Shown here: positions 61,911 through 64,000 of the stretch, piece after piece | Layout of the letters: every line of letters begins with the position of its first letter | Numbering within the stretch: the first letter of the stretch is position 1 | Assembly: GCF_018613895.1 (NCBI RefSeq) | Contig: NZ_JAGGPH010000011.1 | Location: 205,934-269,933, forward strand | Source: Curtobacterium sp. ISL-83 | GTDB taxonomy: Bacteria > Actinomycetota > Actinomycetes > Actinomycetales > Microbacteriaceae | Direction of reading: 5' to 3' | DNA length: 64,000 bases | Translations under genes and position numbers: made by a program | The notes under the pieces: model-generated | The model's input: only the letters and a program-made list of their open reading frames with translations | The model's database searches: none | Told to the model about the DNA's origin: nothing

Positions 61911-63020
61911 ATGAGCACCGACACGGCCTTCGGACTCGCGTTCGCCACCACCCCCTCCGCCGAACGGCGTGCTGCCGCCGAGCGCGAGGAGATCCTGGCC
62001 GACCCGGGCTTCGGCAAGCACTTCACCGACCACATGGCGACGGTGCGGTGGACGCTCGACGGCGGATGGCACGACGCGGCGATCCACCCGTACGGTCCGC
62101 TGTCCCTCGACCCGAGCGCGAGCGTGCTGCACTACGCGCAGGAGATCTTCGAGGGGCTGAAGGCCTACCGGCACGCTGACGGGTCCGTCTGGTCGTTCCG
62201 GCCGGACGCGAACGCGCGTCGCTTCCAGCGCTCGGCACGCCGTCTGGCGCTCCCGGAACTGCCGGTGGAGACGTTCGTCGAGTCCATCCGGCAGCTCGTG
62301 CAGACCGACGTCGACTGGGTGCCGGACGCGCCGGAGACGAGCCTGTACCTGCGGCCGTTCATGATCGCGACCGAGTCCTTCCTGGGGGTCCGTGCTGCGC
62401 ACGAGGTCGCGTACCACTGCATCGCCAGCCCCGCGGGTGCGTACTTCACCTCGGGACCGAAGCCGGTGTCGATCTGGCTGTCCACGCAGTACGCCCGCGC
62501 CGGCAAGGGCGGGACGGGGGCCGCGAAGACCGGCGGCAACTACGCGTCGTCGCTGCTGCCGCAACAAGAGGCGTACGAGCACGGGTGCCAGCAGGTGATG
62601 TTCCTCGACTCCGAGGAAGGCAAGTACCTCGAAGAGCTCGGTGGCATGAACGTGGTGCTCGTCAAGTCCGACGGCACGCTCGTGACCCCGGATTCGGACT
62701 CGATCCTCGAGGGGATCACCCGTGACTCGATCCTGCAGCTCGCCGAGGACCGCGGGCTCCGTGTCGAGCGACGGCGTGTGACGCTCGACGAGTGGCGGGA
62801 CGGCGTCGCGGACGGCACCATCACCGAGGCCTTCGCCTGCGGGACCGCTGCCGTCGTGACACCGATCGCCGAGCTCCGTGGGGAAGGCTTCACCATCGGC
62901 GCGCCGACCGAGGGTGCGGGCGAACTCACGATGTCCCTCCGTGACGAACTCACGGACATCCAGTACGGCCGCCGTCCCGACCCGCACGGGTGGATGACGC
63001 GCCTGACCGATCCCTCCTGA
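61911..63020 (+). CDS. ilvE: Branched-chain amino acid aminotransferase
   Basis: A 369-residue fold-type IV PLP enzyme making the last transamination to leucine, isoleucine and valine. The PLP Lys is in the AAKTGGNYASSLLPQ region, with HYAQEIFEGLKAYRHADGS, YLRPFMIATESFLGVR and FACGTAAVVTPI further conserved. The ATG at 61911 follows AAGGAGTCACCCG by a standard spacing. Last of the serA-leuB-ilvE group. Confidence 0.95.
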   Translation: MSTDTAFGLAFATTPSAERRAAAEREEILADPGFGKHFTDHMATVRWTLDGGWHDAAIHPYGPLSLDPSASVLHYAQEIFEGLKAYRHADGSVWSFRPDANARRFQRSARRLALPELPVETFVESIRQLVQTDVDWVPDAPETSLYLRPFMIATESFLGVRAAHEVAYHCIASPAGAYFTSGPKPVSIWLSTQYARAGKGGTGAAKTGGNYASSLLPQQEAYEHGCQQVMFLDSEEGKYLEELGGMNVVLVKSDGTLVTPDSDSILEGITRDSILQLAEDRGLRVERRRVTLDEWRDGVADGTITEAFACGTAAVVTPIAELRGEGFTIGAPTEGAGELTMSLRDELTDIQYGRRPDPHGWMTRLTDPS

Positions 63021-63038
63021 CGGCCACCGGCGTATCGG

Positions 63039-63044
63039 TAGGGT
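63039..63044 (+). promoter_or_regulatory. -10 hexamer TAGGGT of the FAH-family gene
   Basis: TAGGGT ends 6 nt before the GTG at 63051, so this gene can be transcribed separately from ilvE and leaderless. Confidence 0.5.
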
Positions 63045-63050
63045 CGACGC

Positions 63051-63821
63051 GTGAAGATCGCACGGTTCAGCAGCAAGGGGGAGGACCCCCGGTACGGCAT
63101 CCTCGACGAGCGGCACCTGGTGGTGCTCGCCGGAGACCCGATGTACCAGGGGTTCGAGACGACGGGGGAGCGCGTGCCCCTCGCGGACGTCAAGCTCCTC
63201 GCCCCCGTCATCCCGCGTTCGAAGGTCGTCGGCGTCGGGCTCAACTACTCGGACCACGCGTCCGAGATGGACGAGCGCGCCGGGGACGACCCGGTGGTGT
63301 TCCTCAAGCCGAACACGGCGGTCGTCGGTCCCGGTGAGCCCATCCAGCTGCCGGCGGGTGTCGGACGCGTCGACCACGAGGGCGAACTGGCCATCGTGAT
63401 CGGCTCCCTGGCGAAGAACGTCCGCCGCGAGGACTTCGCGAGCGTCATCCTCGGGTACACGATCGCGAACGACGTGACCGCGCGCGACCTGCAGGCCCGC
63501 GACGGCCAGTGGACCCGCGCCAAGGGCTTCGACACGTTCTGCCCGCTCGGTCCGGTCATCGAGACCGAGATCGACCCGTCCGACGTCCGGCTCGAGACCC
63601 GCGTGGACGGCGACCTCCGCCAGGTGGCGTCCACGAGCGAGATGGTGCACGACATCCCGACGCTCATCGAGTTCGTGTCGTCGATCTGGACGCTGCTGCC
63701 CGGTGACGTGATCCTGACCGGGACCCCTGCCGGCGTGGGCGAGATCCGCGACGGCGAGATCGTCGAGGTCACCATCGAGGGCATCGGCTCCCTCCGCAAC
63801 CCGGTCGTCGCCAAGCACTGA
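63051..63821 (+). CDS. Fumarylacetoacetate hydrolase family protein
   Basis: A 256-residue FAH-superfamily enzyme. After a short N-terminal region, the core has KVVGVGLNYSDHASEM, VVFLKPNTAVVGPGEPIQLP, the metal-binding DHEGELAIVIG and TIANDVTARDLQ, and LTGTPAGVGEIRDGEIVEV. Members cleave C-C bonds in or decarboxylate small oxo acids (acylpyruvases, oxaloacetate decarboxylases); which one cannot be decided here. GTG at 63051 sits 6 nt after a TAGGGT -10. A strong terminator follows. Confidence 0.88.
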   Translation: MKIARFSSKGEDPRYGILDERHLVVLAGDPMYQGFETTGERVPLADVKLLAPVIPRSKVVGVGLNYSDHASEMDERAGDDPVVFLKPNTAVVGPGEPIQLPAGVGRVDHEGELAIVIGSLAKNVRREDFASVILGYTIANDVTARDLQARDGQWTRAKGFDTFCPLGPVIETEIDPSDVRLETRVDGDLRQVASTSEMVHDIPTLIEFVSSIWTLLPGDVILTGTPAGVGEIRDGEIVEVTIEGIGSLRNPVVAKH

Positions 63822-63832
63822 CCGCTCGTCTC

Positions 63833-63868
63833 GAACGGCCCGCTCCCCACCGTGGGAGCGGGCCGTTC
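63833..63868 (+). terminator. Terminator hairpin after the FAH-family gene
   Basis: GAACGGCCCGCTCCC, a 6-nt loop and GGGAGCGGGCCGTTC form a perfect 15-bp stem, 11 nt after the stop. In the rest of the window (63869-64000) I see no gene; base composition becomes more T-rich with G-runs. Confidence 0.8.
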
Positions 63869-64000
63869 CGCGTTCCAGCTCGGTGCGGCGTCTGTCGCCC
63901 GGTGCGGCGTTGGTTGGTCGGTGCGCGTTCGTGTCTTCGCACGGGGCGGTCAACCTCGCACGGGGTGCCTGCTTCGTTGTGTTTGCGGGGGTGTGGGGGT

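Overview
The window is a very GC-rich actinobacterial chromosome segment. Codons end almost always in G or C, GTG starts are common, and the genes include two WhiB regulators, MtrAB-LpqB, a PdtaS-type kinase and a long-form HPF. The gene order manA - whiB2 - GT2/DUF5719 - metallopeptidase/DUF3499 - ahcY - mtrA-mtrB-lpqB - comF - hpf - secA - Rv3235-like - pdtaS - whiB1 follows the block I recall from Mycobacterium tuberculosis (about Rv3219 to Rv3260). The proteins look most like Microbacteriaceae, probably Curtobacterium or a close relative; that genus call is inference from memory.

Layout. 1-5 kb: envelope polysaccharide genes (a partial gene at the edge, an O-antigen ligase/polymerase-like protein, an acyltransferase with SGNH domain) and sugar precursor enzymes (manA, galE). 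6-11 kb: whiB2, a large membrane glycosyltransferase and a DUF5719 protein. 11-21 kb: metallopeptidase-like/DUF3499 divergent pair, ahcY, an RDD/SpoIIM divergent pair, and a five-gene minus-strand operon (membrane protein, DUF4129, DUF4350, MoxR ATPase, DUF58). 21-33 kb: mtrAB-lpqB, comF, hpf, secA, Rv3235-like, pdtaS and whiB1. 33-34.5 kb: a membrane protein, a Bcp peroxiredoxin and tRNA-Lys(CTT).

34.5-40.7 kb is the accessory part. Just downstream of the tRNA lies a less GC-biased patch. It encodes a small helical ESX-type protein, a WXG-DUF1023 hydrolase and a lipoprotein in one overlapping operon, which I read as a candidate type VII-secreted lipase/esterase effector with an immunity-like lipoprotein. 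A gene-remnant zone and a frameshifted, internally deleted gene follow. Next is a tightly overlapping three-gene operon: EspR-like HTH regulator, ImmA/IrrE metallopeptidase and a MAB_1171c-type membrane protein.

41-49 kb: small membrane proteins, amino acid permease, SLC13/ArsB-type transporter, CorA and a 920-residue TcaA-like membrane protein. 49-51.4 kb: trehalose synthesis (otsA-otsB). 51.5-64 kb: branched-chain amino acid and serine synthesis (ilvD, ilvB-ilvN, ilvC, serA, leuB, ilvE), interrupted by mtlD and two small membrane proteins, ending with an FAH-family hydrolase.

Two recurring signals cut across the genes. At least eleven start codons lie exactly 6-7 nt after a TANNNT -10 hexamer, implying leaderless mRNAs. 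A family of GGACGGGAGGC/GCCTCCCGTCC palindromes sits in many intergenic gaps, including a perfect 44-bp palindrome.
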